Positions 17,482-26,344 of a DNA stretch of 64,000 nt are shown here, piece after piece. Both the position numbers and the translations under genes were made by a program. Source of the stretch: Bog-473 sp963750075 (GTDB lineage Bacteria; Actinomycetota; Acidimicrobiia; Acidimicrobiales; RAAP-2). The first letter of the stretch is position 1; each line of letters begins with the position of its first letter. The notes below the pieces were generated by a model. It worked only from the letters and a program-made list of their open reading frames with translations, was not told where the DNA came from and did no database searches. The stretch covers positions 186,001 through 250,000 of the forward strand of contig CAVVPG010000002.1 of assembly GCA_963750075.1 (NCBI GenBank), written 5' to 3'.

Positions 17482-19767
17482 GTGTCGAAGCGCGTGCAGG
17501 GCGGTAACCGGCGTCGGGGCGGCGGACGGGTCACGTTGCGCCAGGGCGCAGTGCTGGCAGTCGACGGCGTGCTGGTCATCGGCACGGGGGCCCTGGGCGG
17601 CCTCTTCGCCACGGGGACGGCCGGGGCCGCCGCCCCGACTCCGGGGTGGACGGGGACCCAGAGCCCGCTGCCGACGGCGCCCAACGCCCCGAAGTCGCCC
17701 AACCCCGATGCCCAGTGGGTGACCGACTCGTGCCTCTCGGCGGTGTTCTGCGGAGCGGGGGGCTACTACGAGGACTCGGGGAGCGTGGACCGGCCACTGC
17801 TCGGCGTGAAGTCGGGGGGCACCTGGACCGACGTGCAGGCGCCGCTCCCCTCCGACGCGGACCTCAGCCTCGCCTCGGTCATCGAGTCCATCTCGTGCCC
17901 CGCTCAGGGCGACTGCGTCGCCGTGGGGTTCTTCGAGGACACGAACGGCAAGGACCACGGCCTGATCGAGACCCTGTCCGGCGGCACGTGGTCCGCCATG
18001 GACGCCCCGGTTCCCAGCGATTTCAGTACGGGCACGGGCTACTTCTCGTACCTCAAGTCGGTGGACTGCCAGTCGGCGTCGAGTTGCGTCGCGGTCGGTG
18101 ACTACAAGGGCACCACCGGGTCCGGGGGGCAGTTCGGCCTCATCGACAGCCTCAGCGGGGGCGTCTGGAGCACCGAGGCGGCGCCGCAGCCGGCGGACGC
18201 GGTCACCAACCAGGACGTGTTCATCAAGGACGTGTCGTGCCCGAGCATGGGCCCGTGCGCCGCGGCCGGCTACTACTACAACGGCAGCAACGACAGGGAG
18301 CAGGCCCTGCTCCTCAACCAGGCGGGAGGGTCGTGGTCCTTCGACGTCCCGACCACTCCGGGCGCCGGCACCGGGACCGACGAGTTCAGCAACTTCTCCG
18401 CCGTCTCGTGTTCGGGGACGACCTGCGAGGCCGCCGGCGAGGTGACCGACACGTCGGACAACGATCACGGCCTGCTCGCCCAGTACACCGGCGGCTCGTG
18501 GACCTCGACCATGGCTCCCGAGCCCAACAACGCCGGGACGGCCGGGAACCAAGCGGCGGACCTCAACGACGTGTCATGCACCTTCGACGGGATCTGCAAC
18601 GCGGTCGGGTACTACGACGACGAGGCGAACGACGCCAGCCGCCCGCTGATCGACACGGTGAACGGCGCCACCATCACCGCCACGGAGGGTCCGCAGCCGG
18701 GCGACGCCGCCACCGGCGCCAACATCGACGCCGATTTGAACTCGGTCTCGTGCCTGTCCGGCTCCGACTGCACAGCCGTCGGCTTCTACCAGAACAACTC
18801 GAACTCGGGGAACATCGTCGCCCTGATCGACTCGTCCACGGCAGGCTCGTGGAGCAATGCCGTCGCCCCGGTGCCCGACAACGCCGGCACGGGTGCGAAC
18901 GCCGTGTCCGACCTGGAAGCGGTGTCGTGCAGCTCCCGGAATGCCTGCGAGGCGGGCGGCTACTTCCAGGACGGCTCGAGCGACCAGTTCGCTCTCGACG
19001 AGTCCTACACGCCACCCGAGGGCTATTGGACGGACGCGTCGGACGGCGGCATCTTCACCTACGGCAACGGGCTCTTCCACGGGTCCATGGGCGGCCAGCA
19101 CCTCAACGCCCCGATGGTCGGCATGGCCGAGACGCCCGGTCCGGGCGGCTACTGGGAGGTGGCGTCCGACGGGGGCATCTTCAGCTTCGGCAACGCGGTC
19201 TTCCACGGCTCGACGGGCAGCCTGCACCTCAACGCCCCGATCGTCGGCATGGCGGGGACCCCTGACGGCGGTGGCTACTGGCTGGTGGCGTCCGACGGAG
19301 GCATCTTCAACTACGGCGACGCCAACTTCTACGGCTCGGCCGGCTCGATCCGGCTGAACAAGCCCATCGTCGGCATGGCGACCACCCCCGACGGCCACGG
19401 CTACTGGCTCGTCGCCTCCGACGGGGGCATCTTCGGCTACGGCGACGCGCTCTTCTACGGCTCGCGCGGTGGCCAGCCCCTCAACAAGCCGATCGTGGGG
19501 ATGGCGAGCGACGCCACTGGGCTCGGCTACTGGCTCGTCGCCTCCGACGGGGGGATCTTCAACTACGGCGACGCCGGCTTCGACGGGTCCTCGGGCTCCA
19601 TCAAGCTCAACAAGCCGATCGTCGGCATGATGAGTTCCTTCGACGGCAGCGGCTACTGGCTGGTCGCCTCCGACGGGGGCATCTTCAGCTACGGGGCCAC
19701 GGGCTTCCAGGGTTCCGCCGGCAGCCTGCACCTCAACGCACCCATGGTGGGGGGCACGCCGACCTGA
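17482..19767 (+). CDS. large secreted protein: eight Cys-pair repeats followed by six GYW propeller repeats
   Basis: A 761-residue exported protein. The GTG at 17482 follows an excellent GGAGGTGAT. A basic N-terminus (KRVQGGNRRRGGGR), a hydrophobic stretch and an Ala-rich end near residue 52 form a signal peptide. Residues 70-505 hold eight repeats of about 55-65 residues, each with a Cys pair in the pattern SVSC-x4-6-C-x-A-x-G, probably disulfide-closed. Residues 514-758 hold six 42-residue units with GYW-x-VASDGGIF and a LNxPIVGM end, likely a six-bladed beta-propeller. This repeat type is frequent in Acidimicrobiia. No enzyme domain is seen; surface binding is plausible. Confidence 0.8.
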   Translation: MSKRVQGGNRRRGGGRVTLRQGAVLAVDGVLVIGTGALGGLFATGTAGAAAPTPGWTGTQSPLPTAPNAPKSPNPDAQWVTDSCLSAVFCGAGGYYEDSGSVDRPLLGVKSGGTWTDVQAPLPSDADLSLASVIESISCPAQGDCVAVGFFEDTNGKDHGLIETLSGGTWSAMDAPVPSDFSTGTGYFSYLKSVDCQSASSCVAVGDYKGTTGSGGQFGLIDSLSGGVWSTEAAPQPADAVTNQDVFIKDVSCPSMGPCAAAGYYYNGSNDREQALLLNQAGGSWSFDVPTTPGAGTGTDEFSNFSAVSCSGTTCEAAGEVTDTSDNDHGLLAQYTGGSWTSTMAPEPNNAGTAGNQAADLNDVSCTFDGICNAVGYYDDEANDASRPLIDTVNGATITATEGPQPGDAATGANIDADLNSVSCLSGSDCTAVGFYQNNSNSGNIVALIDSSTAGSWSNAVAPVPDNAGTGANAVSDLEAVSCSSRNACEAGGYFQDGSSDQFALDESYTPPEGYWTDASDGGIFTYGNGLFHGSMGGQHLNAPMVGMAETPGPGGYWEVASDGGIFSFGNAVFHGSTGSLHLNAPIVGMAGTPDGGGYWLVASDGGIFNYGDANFYGSAGSIRLNKPIVGMATTPDGHGYWLVASDGGIFGYGDALFYGSRGGQPLNKPIVGMASDATGLGYWLVASDGGIFNYGDAGFDGSSGSIKLNKPIVGMMSSFDGSGYWLVASDGGIFSYGATGFQGSAGSLHLNAPMVGGTPT
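19021..19755 (+). repeat. six tandem 126-nt coding repeats
   Basis: Units begin at 19021, 19147, 19273, 19399, 19525 and 19651, each coding 42 residues starting GYW. Units 3 to 6 are the most alike, suggesting recent duplication in the 3' part of the secreted protein gene. Confidence 0.8.
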
Positions 19768-20661
19768 TCAGAAGACGGCGATCGGGTTGACCGGCGACGC
19801 CGTCCCGCGGCGGAGCACGAGCGGCGCCACCGTCAAGAGGAACTCCCAGCGGCGCTCCTCCGCGCACGCCTCGGCCACGGCGTCGAGGTCCAGGTTGTCC
19901 ATGAGGTGGATCCCCAGGGCCACGATGGCCACGGTGTGGATCGGCATGCCGACGCCCCCGACCCTCGACGGGAGGACGTCGGACACCCCGTCGCTGCCCA
20001 GCGTGGCCACGTCCCGGGCGCGGAGCCAGGGGAGGCAGGAGGCGTCGAGGCCCGCCGCCAGCGTGCCGAGGTCCCACGCGCCGTGCGCGGCGCGCCAGCG
20101 CCAGCGCCCGGTGCGCACCAGCAGCGCGTCCCCGCTGCGCACGCGCAGGCCCGCCTGCGCCTCGGCGGCCTCGAGGTCCTCGGGGAAGACGGGCTCGCCC
20201 GGCTCGAGGGCGTCCACACCGCGCAGCGCAGGTATGTCGAGCAGCACGCCCCGGGTCACGACGCCGGCCCGGAGATGGTGGATGCCGAGGCGGGTGGCCC
20301 CGTGGGCGGTGACCACCTCGGTGGGGTAGCCGTTGTAGACGCGGCCCTCGTGGAAGATGTGGCACAGCGCGTCGATGTGGCTGGTGGCGTAGCCGTGCGG
20401 CGCCAGGGCCAGGTAGTCGGCGCCGTAGCCCTCGGTGGCGGTGCCGAGCATGTGGTGGGCGACCGGCGAGGGGTTGTCGGCCGCGGCGGCCGTGTCGAGC
20501 GGCCGCGCGCACGAGACCGTCCGCCCGACGCACACCGTCGCCGCGGCGGCCGCCGTCACCTCCCGTGTGATCAGGTTCAGCGTTCCCAGCTGGTCGTCGT
20601 CACCCCACCGGCCCCAGTTGGAGAGCGTCTCGTGGAGGGCCAGGACGTCAGGAGCTGACAT
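19768..20661 (-). CDS. cyclase family protein (kynurenine formamidase-like)
   Basis: A 297-residue member of the cyclase/arylformamidase superfamily, metal-dependent hydrolases first named for polyketide cyclases. The metal motif appears as SHIDALCH near residues 94-101, within YATSHIDALCHIF, matching the HxxTHxDxxxH-type site with some change in the first His position. The family often hydrolyses N-formyl or amide bonds of small molecules. The ATG at 20661 starts four codons before the first predicted helix; an in-frame GTG 15 nt upstream is the alternative. Its stop directly abuts the end of the convergent secreted protein gene. Confidence 0.75.
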   Translation of the reverse strand: MSAPDVLALHETLSNWGRWGDDDQLGTLNLITREVTAAAAATVCVGRTVSCARPLDTAAAADNPSPVAHHMLGTATEGYGADYLALAPHGYATSHIDALCHIFHEGRVYNGYPTEVVTAHGATRLGIHHLRAGVVTRGVLLDIPALRGVDALEPGEPVFPEDLEAAEAQAGLRVRSGDALLVRTGRWRWRAAHGAWDLGTLAAGLDASCLPWLRARDVATLGSDGVSDVLPSRVGGVGMPIHTVAIVALGIHLMDNLDLDAVAEACAEERRWEFLLTVAPLVLRRGTASPVNPIAVF

Positions 20662-20700
20662 GGGGGGACGGGACACGGTCGGAGAGTAGCGCCGCGCCCA

Positions 20701-20706
20701 TACGAT
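20701..20706 (+). promoter_or_regulatory. -10 box TACGAT, probably leaderless transcript
   Basis: TACGAT ends exactly 6 nt before the ATG of the deazaflavin-type reductase at 20713 and no ribosome site lies between. Confidence 0.5.
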
Positions 20707-20712
20707 CGCCCC

Positions 20713-21165
20713 ATGACCACACTCCAAGGTGACTATGAGCCCAGCCCGGCCCAGTGGGTCCGCGACCAGGTGGCCGAGTACGAGTCCTCCGGTGGCCAGC
20801 GGGCCAACACGCTGCTCGACACCGGATGGCCGATCATCGTGGTGACCAGCCGGGGCGCCAAGAGCGGCAAGGTCCGCAAGAACCCGCTGATGCGGGTGGA
20901 GCACGACGGCGAGTACGCGCTGGTGGCCTCCAAGGGCGGGTCGCCCGAGAACCCCGAGTGGTACCACAACCTCGTGGCGCACCCGGACGAGGTGACCATT
21001 CAGGACGGGCCCGAGCCGTTCGCGGTGACCGTGCGCGAGGTCCAGGGTGACGAGAAGGCGCCGTGGTGGGAGCGGGCCGTGGCGGCCTACCCGCCCTACG
21101 CCGAGTACCAGGAGAAGACGGACCGCCAGATCCCCGTCCTCATCGCCACGCCCGTCGCGCGCTGA
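20713..21165 (+). CDS. F420H2-dependent nitroreductase-family protein (Ddn-like)
   Basis: A 150-residue split-barrel protein of the deazaflavin-dependent nitroreductase family (DUF385, Ddn of mycobacteria). The hallmark stretch is WPIIVVTSRGAKSGKVRKNPLMRVEHDG, in which the TSRGAKSG-x2-R segment contacts the F420 phosphate, followed by YALVASKGGSPENPEWYHNL. Such enzymes reduce quinones or nitro compounds with F420H2, often at the membrane. It implies that this organism makes cofactor F420. Its last 26 nt overlap the end of the convergent serine hydrolase gene. Confidence 0.88.
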   Translation: MTTLQGDYEPSPAQWVRDQVAEYESSGGQRANTLLDTGWPIIVVTSRGAKSGKVRKNPLMRVEHDGEYALVASKGGSPENPEWYHNLVAHPDEVTIQDGPEPFAVTVREVQGDEKAPWWERAVAAYPPYAEYQEKTDRQIPVLIATPVAR

Positions 21166-22222
21166 CGGAGTCGGCGAAGGCCTGGACCATCGCGGCCCGC
21201 CACGGCACGAGGTTCGGCTCCCGCTCGAGTGCCGTCTTGCCCAGGCGCACCACGACGAGGTCGAGGGTGGGGCAGAGCGTGATCGACTGCCCCTCGTAGC
21301 CGGAGGCCCTGAAGGTGCCGAGGGTGTCGCCGGCAACACCCCACCAGTGCGCGCCGTAGGGGCTCGCGTCCTCGGGGTCCTCGGATACCCAGGTGCGAGC
21401 GTCGTCGACCCACCCGGTCGGGAGGATGCGGTCGCCCTCCCACATGCCGTCGCGGAGGTAGAGCAGCCCGAAGCGTGCGTAGTCGCGGGCGGTGGCACGG
21501 ACATAGGACGAGGCCACCCACGTGCCGGCCTCGTCGAACTCCGGGTCGGCGCTCGTCATCCCGAGCGGCCCGAAGAGGCGGTCGTGGAGGAACCGGGCGT
21601 AGGTCTCGCCCCGGCCGACCGCGCGGGCCACGATGCCCGACACGATGTTCGACGTCCCCGAGGAGTAGTTGAACCGCGTGCCGGGATTGGCGGCGAGCGG
21701 GCGGTCGGCGGCGAAGTGCGCCATGTCGGGCTGCCCGTCGCCGAAGAGCATCTTGATCACGTCGGACACCCGGTCGTCGACGTAGTCCTCTGTGAAGTCC
21801 ATCCCGTCGCGCATGGCGAGCAGCTGGCGCAGCGTGATGGCGTGGCGCGGGTCGTGCGGATCGGACCACTCGGGCACGTCGGCCGGCGCGTCGAGCTCCA
21901 GTGCACCGTCGCCCACCAGGAGTCCGACGACGGCATGCAGCATCGACTTGGCCATGGACCAGCTCAACAGCGGCGTCGCCGCGGTGACCGGCGTGGGCTC
22001 GCGGTCGAAGTGCTCGAGGGAGCCGTGGTAGCGCTCGAGCACCACCCGGCCACCCTGCACGACGAGCAGCGCGAACGTCACGGCCAGAGGTCCTTCGTCG
22101 TCGAAGACCTCGTCGACCAGCGGCGCCAGGTCGACGCCCGGCGGGATCTCGCCCTCGGGCCATGTCTCGGTCGGCCAGGGCACCCCGGCCGGTTGCGGCG
22201 GGAGGCGGACCAGGTCGTTCAT
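21140..22222 (-). CDS. serine hydrolase of the beta-lactamase/esterase class C family
   Basis: A 360-residue class C-like serine hydrolase. The nucleophile motif SMAK (SxxK) is at residues 89-92, and FNYSSGTSN, in the place of the YxN motif, is near 185-193 with Tyr kept. A C-terminal GYEGQ segment stands where KTG occurs in true beta-lactamases, so an esterase, lactonase or peptidase role is more likely. There is no signal peptide, so it acts in the cytoplasm. Its ATG overlaps the stop of the epoxide hydrolase gene (ATGA), placing it last in a four-gene minus-strand operon. Confidence 0.82.
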   Translation of the reverse strand: MNDLVRLPPQPAGVPWPTETWPEGEIPPGVDLAPLVDEVFDDEGPLAVTFALLVVQGGRVVLERYHGSLEHFDREPTPVTAATPLLSWSMAKSMLHAVVGLLVGDGALELDAPADVPEWSDPHDPRHAITLRQLLAMRDGMDFTEDYVDDRVSDVIKMLFGDGQPDMAHFAADRPLAANPGTRFNYSSGTSNIVSGIVARAVGRGETYARFLHDRLFGPLGMTSADPEFDEAGTWVASSYVRATARDYARFGLLYLRDGMWEGDRILPTGWVDDARTWVSEDPEDASPYGAHWWGVAGDTLGTFRASGYEGQSITLCPTLDLVVVRLGKTALEREPNLVPWRAAMVQAFADSVSARRAWR

Positions 22223-23193
22223 CGCGTGCTGGCGAGGAACTCCAAGAGGGCGGCATTGGTCTCCGCCGGCTTCTCCTGCTGCACCCAGTGGCCGGCGCCC
22301 TCCACCACCGTGGCGGTGCGGAAGTCGGGGAGCGCCTCGGCCATCTCCTCGGCCGCCCCGGGCATCATGAAGTTGACCGGGTCGAGCGAGCCGGTGACGA
22401 AGGCGGTGGGCATCGTGTAGACGGAGGGCGGGATGTCCTTGGCCCGTTCCCAGTTGGCGTCGATGTTGCGGTAGAAGCTGACCGGGCCGAAGAAGCCGCC
22501 CTTCTCGAAGGCTTCGGCGTACACGTCGACGTCGTGCTCGGTGAGCCAGGCCGGGAGCACGGCGGGGGCCGCCGTCATGATGTCCATGAAGCGGGTCCCC
22601 TCCCGCGGCGCGTCGACCACGAGCGCGTTGGCGTTGGCCATGCCCTCGCCGCCCGCCGAGTAGAGCATGGTGCGCAGGAACAGCCGGGGGTCGGCCTCGA
22701 GTTCCGCCTCCGCCGGGCCGACCGGCTGGAAGTACAGCATGTAGAAGAACTTCCCTTCGAAGATGACCTCGAAGATCTCGGTGGGTCGGGCCGGCGCGTT
22801 GGAGTAGGGCACGCTCATGTTGCAGATGGACGCGACCCGGTCGGGATGGAGACGACCCATCTCCCACACCATCATGGCGCCCCAGTCGTGGCCGGAGAAC
22901 GCAGCCCTCTCGTAGCCGTAGTGGTCGAGCAGCCCGCACAGGTCGCCTGTCAGCTCGTCCGACCCGTAGTCCGCCACCTCGGTGGGGTGCGAGCTGCCGC
23001 CGTAGCCGCGCTGGTCGACGGCCAGGGCCCGGTAGCCGGCGTCACCCAGGGCCGTCAGCTGGTGGCGCCAGGAGTACCAGAGCTCGGGGAAGCCGTGGAC
23101 CAGCACGACGGGGGGGCCGTCGACCGGTCCGGCGCAGGCGACGTGCAGCTCGATCCCGTTGGCGGGGATCTGTTCGTGGGCGATCTCAGGCAT
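22219..23193 (-). CDS. alpha/beta-hydrolase, epoxide hydrolase type
   Basis: A 324-residue soluble epoxide hydrolase-like protein. The oxyanion motif HGFPELWYSW is at residues 33-42, the nucleophile Asp103 is in GHDWG (Asp and not Ser points to epoxide or haloalkane chemistry), and the catalytic His is in GAGHWVQQEKP near 303. A cap domain with tyrosines lies between. Such enzymes open epoxides to diols through an alkyl-enzyme ester. It overlaps the flavin monooxygenase-like gene upstream by 8 nt and the serine hydrolase downstream by 4 nt, suggesting successive steps of one pathway. Confidence 0.85.
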   Translation of the reverse strand: MPEIAHEQIPANGIELHVACAGPVDGPPVVLVHGFPELWYSWRHQLTALGDAGYRALAVDQRGYGGSSHPTEVADYGSDELTGDLCGLLDHYGYERAAFSGHDWGAMMVWEMGRLHPDRVASICNMSVPYSNAPARPTEIFEVIFEGKFFYMLYFQPVGPAEAELEADPRLFLRTMLYSAGGEGMANANALVVDAPREGTRFMDIMTAAPAVLPAWLTEHDVDVYAEAFEKGGFFGPVSFYRNIDANWERAKDIPPSVYTMPTAFVTGSLDPVNFMMPGAAEEMAEALPDFRTATVVEGAGHWVQQEKPAETNAALLEFLASTR

Positions 23194-24370
23194 TGGACTT
23201 GGCCGCCTTCTCCTCGTGGTGCTTCTGGATGGCCGACATGACCGCGTTGCCCGCCGCACCGATGAACTCGGGCCGGTTCTCGGCGGCCCAGTCGCGGCTC
23301 GAGGTCAGCGATTCCGAGGAGCCCTGGAAGCGGGGCGCCACGTAGCGGGCGATCAGCTCGTATGAATGCAAGGTGGCCGCCGTGTCGGCCCACTCGTGGC
23401 CCATCAGCAGGAAGGTGCCGAAGCCCTTGGACTGCTCCTGCAGGCGGGCGACCTGCGCGATGGCGTCGTCCACCGTGCCGATGACGGCGAAGCCCGAGGC
23501 GTTGAGCGCGTCGACGAGCGATTCGAAGTTCTCCGTGTTGGGCGCCAACGGCAGGGCGGCAACGCGCTGGAAGTAGTCGACCCACTCCTCGAGCCCGAAG
23601 GCCACGTCTGCCACTGCCTGCTCCTTGGTGTCCGCGATGTGCATGGGGCCGACGAGGCGCCACTTGTTGCGGTCGACCGTGGTGGAGAACTCCTCGGCCC
23701 GCTCCTCCATGACGTCCCAGTGGGCGCCGAGCACGTCGAAGCCGCCGGCCGACGTGGCGCCGATGGAGAGCAGGCTGGCGCCGAAGCGCCCGGCGGCCCG
23801 GGGCCCGGCGGGCGATACCTGCGCCGCCACGGCGACCTCGGGGAACGGGCGCTGGTAGGGCCGCAGCTGCAGGCGGGCCTTGACCAGCTTGAACCAGTCC
23901 GTCTCCATGGAGACCGTCTCGCCGGCGAGCAGTGCCAGGATCGCCTCGAGGGACTCCTCCATCATGTCGCGCTGCTTGGCGGGGTCGATGCCCATCATGA
24001 AGGCGTCGGAGGGGAGCGCGCCGGGGCCGACGCCGATCATGACGCGGCCGCGGGTCAGGTGGTCGAGCAGCACCATGCGATCGGCCAGCATGAACGGGTG
24101 GTGGTAGGGCAGCGACGACACGCCCGTGCCCAGGCGGATGTGGCGCGTGCGCTGGGCGGCGGCGGCGATGAAGACCTCGGGCGAGGCGATGATCTCGTAG
24201 CCGGCCGAGTGGTGCTCGCCGAACCAGGCCTCGTCGAATCCCAGCTCATCCAAATGTTCGATCAGCTGGAGGTCGCGCTCGAGCGCCAGGGTCGGGTTCT
24301 GGCCCACCGGGTGGAACGGGGCCAGGAAGATCCCGAACTTGATGTGGCCGTCGGCGTCAATGGTGGTCAT
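23186..24370 (-). CDS. LLM-class flavin-dependent monooxygenase, limonene 1,2-monooxygenase-like
   Basis: A 394-residue luciferase-like TIM-barrel flavoprotein. The N-terminus GIFLAPFHPVGQNPTLALER, then GFDEAWFGEHHSAG, RLGTGVSSLPYHHPFMLADR and GRVMIGVGPGALPSDAFMMG are close, as far as I recall, to proteins annotated as limonene 1,2-monooxygenase. LLM enzymes use reduced FMN or F420 and oxygen. Epoxidation is an inference, strengthened by the directly overlapping epoxide hydrolase gene and the zinc alcohol dehydrogenase gene 13 nt upstream. An F420-dependent dehydrogenase is the main alternative. Confidence 0.8.
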   Translation of the reverse strand: MTTIDADGHIKFGIFLAPFHPVGQNPTLALERDLQLIEHLDELGFDEAWFGEHHSAGYEIIASPEVFIAAAAQRTRHIRLGTGVSSLPYHHPFMLADRMVLLDHLTRGRVMIGVGPGALPSDAFMMGIDPAKQRDMMEESLEAILALLAGETVSMETDWFKLVKARLQLRPYQRPFPEVAVAAQVSPAGPRAAGRFGASLLSIGATSAGGFDVLGAHWDVMEERAEEFSTTVDRNKWRLVGPMHIADTKEQAVADVAFGLEEWVDYFQRVAALPLAPNTENFESLVDALNASGFAVIGTVDDAIAQVARLQEQSKGFGTFLLMGHEWADTAATLHSYELIARYVAPRFQGSSESLTSSRDWAAENRPEFIGAAGNAVMSAIQKHHEEKAAKSNA

Positions 24371-24383
24371 CGCTCTCCATCTC

Positions 24384-25442
24384 TCATGGCTTCACCAGGA
24401 TCTTGCCCTGTTCGCCCGGCGTGCGCAGCGTTTCGAAGGCGCCCGGCGCCCCGGCCAGGTCGACCGCGGAGGTGACGAGCAGGTCGGCGCCCGGGACCCC
24501 CTCGCCCAGTCGGGCCAGCGTGGCGGCGAACTCGTCGGGCGTGTAGCCGAAGGAGAAGCGGAGCTCCAGCTCCTTTGCCACGGCGAAGAACGGCTCGATG
24601 GTGTCACTGTGCATGCACACCCCCACCACGACGATGCGGCTGTGCGGCGGAGCCTCTGCAATCAGCGACTGGAGCATGCCGGGCACGCCGACCGCCTCGA
24701 AGATGACCGGGTCCTTCGCGGCGGCCCCCGACATCATGCGCTCCATGACGGTCCGGGCGATCCCGAACTCCGACCAGCGGTCGTGCGGAGAAGCAACGGC
24801 GGGGTCCAGCACCTCGTCGGCGCCGAACGCCTCGGCGAGGCGGCGCCGGGTCGGTGAGAAGTCGGCGGCCAGCACCGGTCCGAGACCGCGCCCCTTCAGG
24901 GCGGCGATGACGGCCAAGCCGACGGGCCCGCAGCCGACGACGAGGCAGGCCTGGCCCGCGGCGAGCCCGGCCATGCCCACGGCATGCTCGCCGACGGCGA
25001 GCGGCTCGGTCAGCGCGGCCAGGTCGGTGGCCAGCCCGTCGGGCACCGGGAGGCACAGGAGCTCCTGGAGCACCATGTGCTCTGCCATCGCACCGGGGTA
25101 CACGTTGGAGTAGCCGATCTGTTCGACCCCGGTCGGCCCGACGATGATCGGCACCGAGCAGACCCGGGTCCCGACCGGCAGCGTCCCGGCCGTGTCCGGC
25201 CCGTGCTCCACGATTTCTGCACAGAACTCGTGGCCGAACACGCAGTCGGCCGCCGGGTCCAGCGCCGGGACGCCCACCGAGTCCATCAGCCCGGTGAAGT
25301 GGGGGAAGTCGGCCAGGGCGTGGAGGTCGGACCCGCAGATGCCTGCGGCCAGCGAGCGCACCACGACATGGCCCGAGGACGGGACGGGATCGGGGACCTC
25401 GCCCACCACCAGTCGTCCACCCCGTGTCACCGCGGCCCGCAT
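24384..25442 (-). CDS. zinc-type medium-chain alcohol dehydrogenase
   Basis: A 352-residue MDR dehydrogenase. The catalytic zinc ligands are Cys36 (GICGSDLHA) and the GHEFCAEI motif near 69-76 with His and Glu. The NAD(P) site is VVGCGPVGLAV near 170-180. The structural-zinc loop of four Cys is missing: the region reads RVCSVPIIVGPTGVEQIGYS. It begins the minus-strand cluster with the LLM monooxygenase, epoxide hydrolase and serine hydrolase, so oxidation of a diol is a reasonable role. The ATG at 25442 starts the first beta-strand; the longer open frame upstream has no homology and would overlap the divergent promoter. Confidence 0.85.
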   Translation of the reverse strand: MRAAVTRGGRLVVGEVPDPVPSSGHVVVRSLAAGICGSDLHALADFPHFTGLMDSVGVPALDPAADCVFGHEFCAEIVEHGPDTAGTLPVGTRVCSVPIIVGPTGVEQIGYSNVYPGAMAEHMVLQELLCLPVPDGLATDLAALTEPLAVGEHAVGMAGLAAGQACLVVGCGPVGLAVIAALKGRGLGPVLAADFSPTRRRLAEAFGADEVLDPAVASPHDRWSEFGIARTVMERMMSGAAAKDPVIFEAVGVPGMLQSLIAEAPPHSRIVVVGVCMHSDTIEPFFAVAKELELRFSFGYTPDEFAATLARLGEGVPGADLLVTSAVDLAGAPGAFETLRTPGEQGKILVKP

Positions 25443-25472
25443 GCGGAACCCCCTGGACGGCGCGCCGCCCGC

Positions 25473-25478
25473 TACGTT
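25473..25478 (+). promoter_or_regulatory. -10 box TACGTT, probably leaderless transcript
   Basis: TACGTT ends 6 nt before the GTG at 25485. It lies in the 42-nt gap between the divergent dehydrogenase genes, too short for long leaders on either side. Confidence 0.5.
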
Positions 25479-25484
25479 TGCCCG

Positions 25485-26342
25485 GTGAGTTTCACACACG
25501 GAATTGCGGAGCGCCCGTTCGCGGGCCAGGTGGCGCTCGTGACCGGTGCGGCGCGGCCACGCAGCATCGGCCGCGCCGTCGCTCTGGAGCTGGCCCGCGG
25601 CGGCGCCGACGTCGGCGTGGTCGACATCGCCCGGCCCTACGCCGAGGCGCCGGCGCACGGGACTGCGAGCGGGGACGACCTGGCCACGCTGGCCGCCGAG
25701 ATCGCGGCCTTGGGGGTCAGGGCGACGACCGCGCAGGCCGACGTGTCCGACGAAGGCGCCGTGGAAGCGGCGGTCGACGCGATCACCGGTGCGCTGGGCA
25801 CCGTCAGCCGGGTGGCGAACGTCGCCGGCGGCAGCGGCCCGGGCTTCGGCCTCGGACCCCTGCTCAACGTCGGGGCGGACGAGTTCCGCCGTGTCCTCGA
25901 CGTGAACGTGGTGGGCACCTGGCTGGTCTCGAAGGCCTGCGCGACGCGCATGGTCGCCGAGGGCGTGGGGGGGCGGATCTGCAACGTGTCGAGCCAGGCC
26001 GGCAAGCGGGCCTTCCCGTTCCTCGGCCCCTACTGCGCGGCCAAGGCGGGCGTGATCCTGCTGACCCAGACCATGGCGCTCGAGCTCGGCCCGGCCGGCA
26101 TCGCCGTGAACGCGGTGTGCCCGGGCACGGTGGACACCGACCTGATCAACAAGGACGCCATGTTCGAGAACCTCATGGGTGGTCCCGAGGGCCTCGCCGC
26201 GTACATCGCCCGTGAGATCCCGCTCGGGCGCCTGCAGACCGCCGAGGAGATCGCCGGCGCCATCTGCTGGCTGCTCTCCGACGCTGCCCGAGGGGTCACC
26301 GGCGAGGCGTTGAACGTGAGCGCCGGACAGACAATGGTGTAG
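25485..26342 (+). CDS. short-chain dehydrogenase/reductase
   Basis: A 285-residue classical SDR. The cofactor loop is LVTGAARPRSIGRAVAL (TGxxxGIG with an inserted Arg-Pro-Arg), NVAG follows strand 4, and the catalytic Ser lies in NVSSQAG with Tyr and Lys in PYCAAKAG. The C-terminal SAGQTMV end is normal. It oxidises or reduces a hydroxyl or keto group of an unknown substrate. The next two genes start 2 nt and 3 nt after the preceding stops, so this is an operon with an unknown protein and a phosphotransferase. Confidence 0.85.
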   Translation: MSFTHGIAERPFAGQVALVTGAARPRSIGRAVALELARGGADVGVVDIARPYAEAPAHGTASGDDLATLAAEIAALGVRATTAQADVSDEGAVEAAVDAITGALGTVSRVANVAGGSGPGFGLGPLLNVGADEFRRVLDVNVVGTWLVSKACATRMVAEGVGGRICNVSSQAGKRAFPFLGPYCAAKAGVILLTQTMALELGPAGIAVNAVCPGTVDTDLINKDAMFENLMGGPEGLAAYIAREIPLGRLQTAEEIAGAICWLLSDAARGVTGEALNVSAGQTMV

Positions 26343-26344
26343 CG

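Noticed and set aside
19021..19755. CRISPR-like or non-coding satellite repeat
   Set aside because: The 126-nt units are in frame and code for a conserved protein repeat.
21140..22222. True beta-lactamase resistance gene
   Set aside because: No signal peptide and the KTG motif is replaced; an esterase-type function is more likely.
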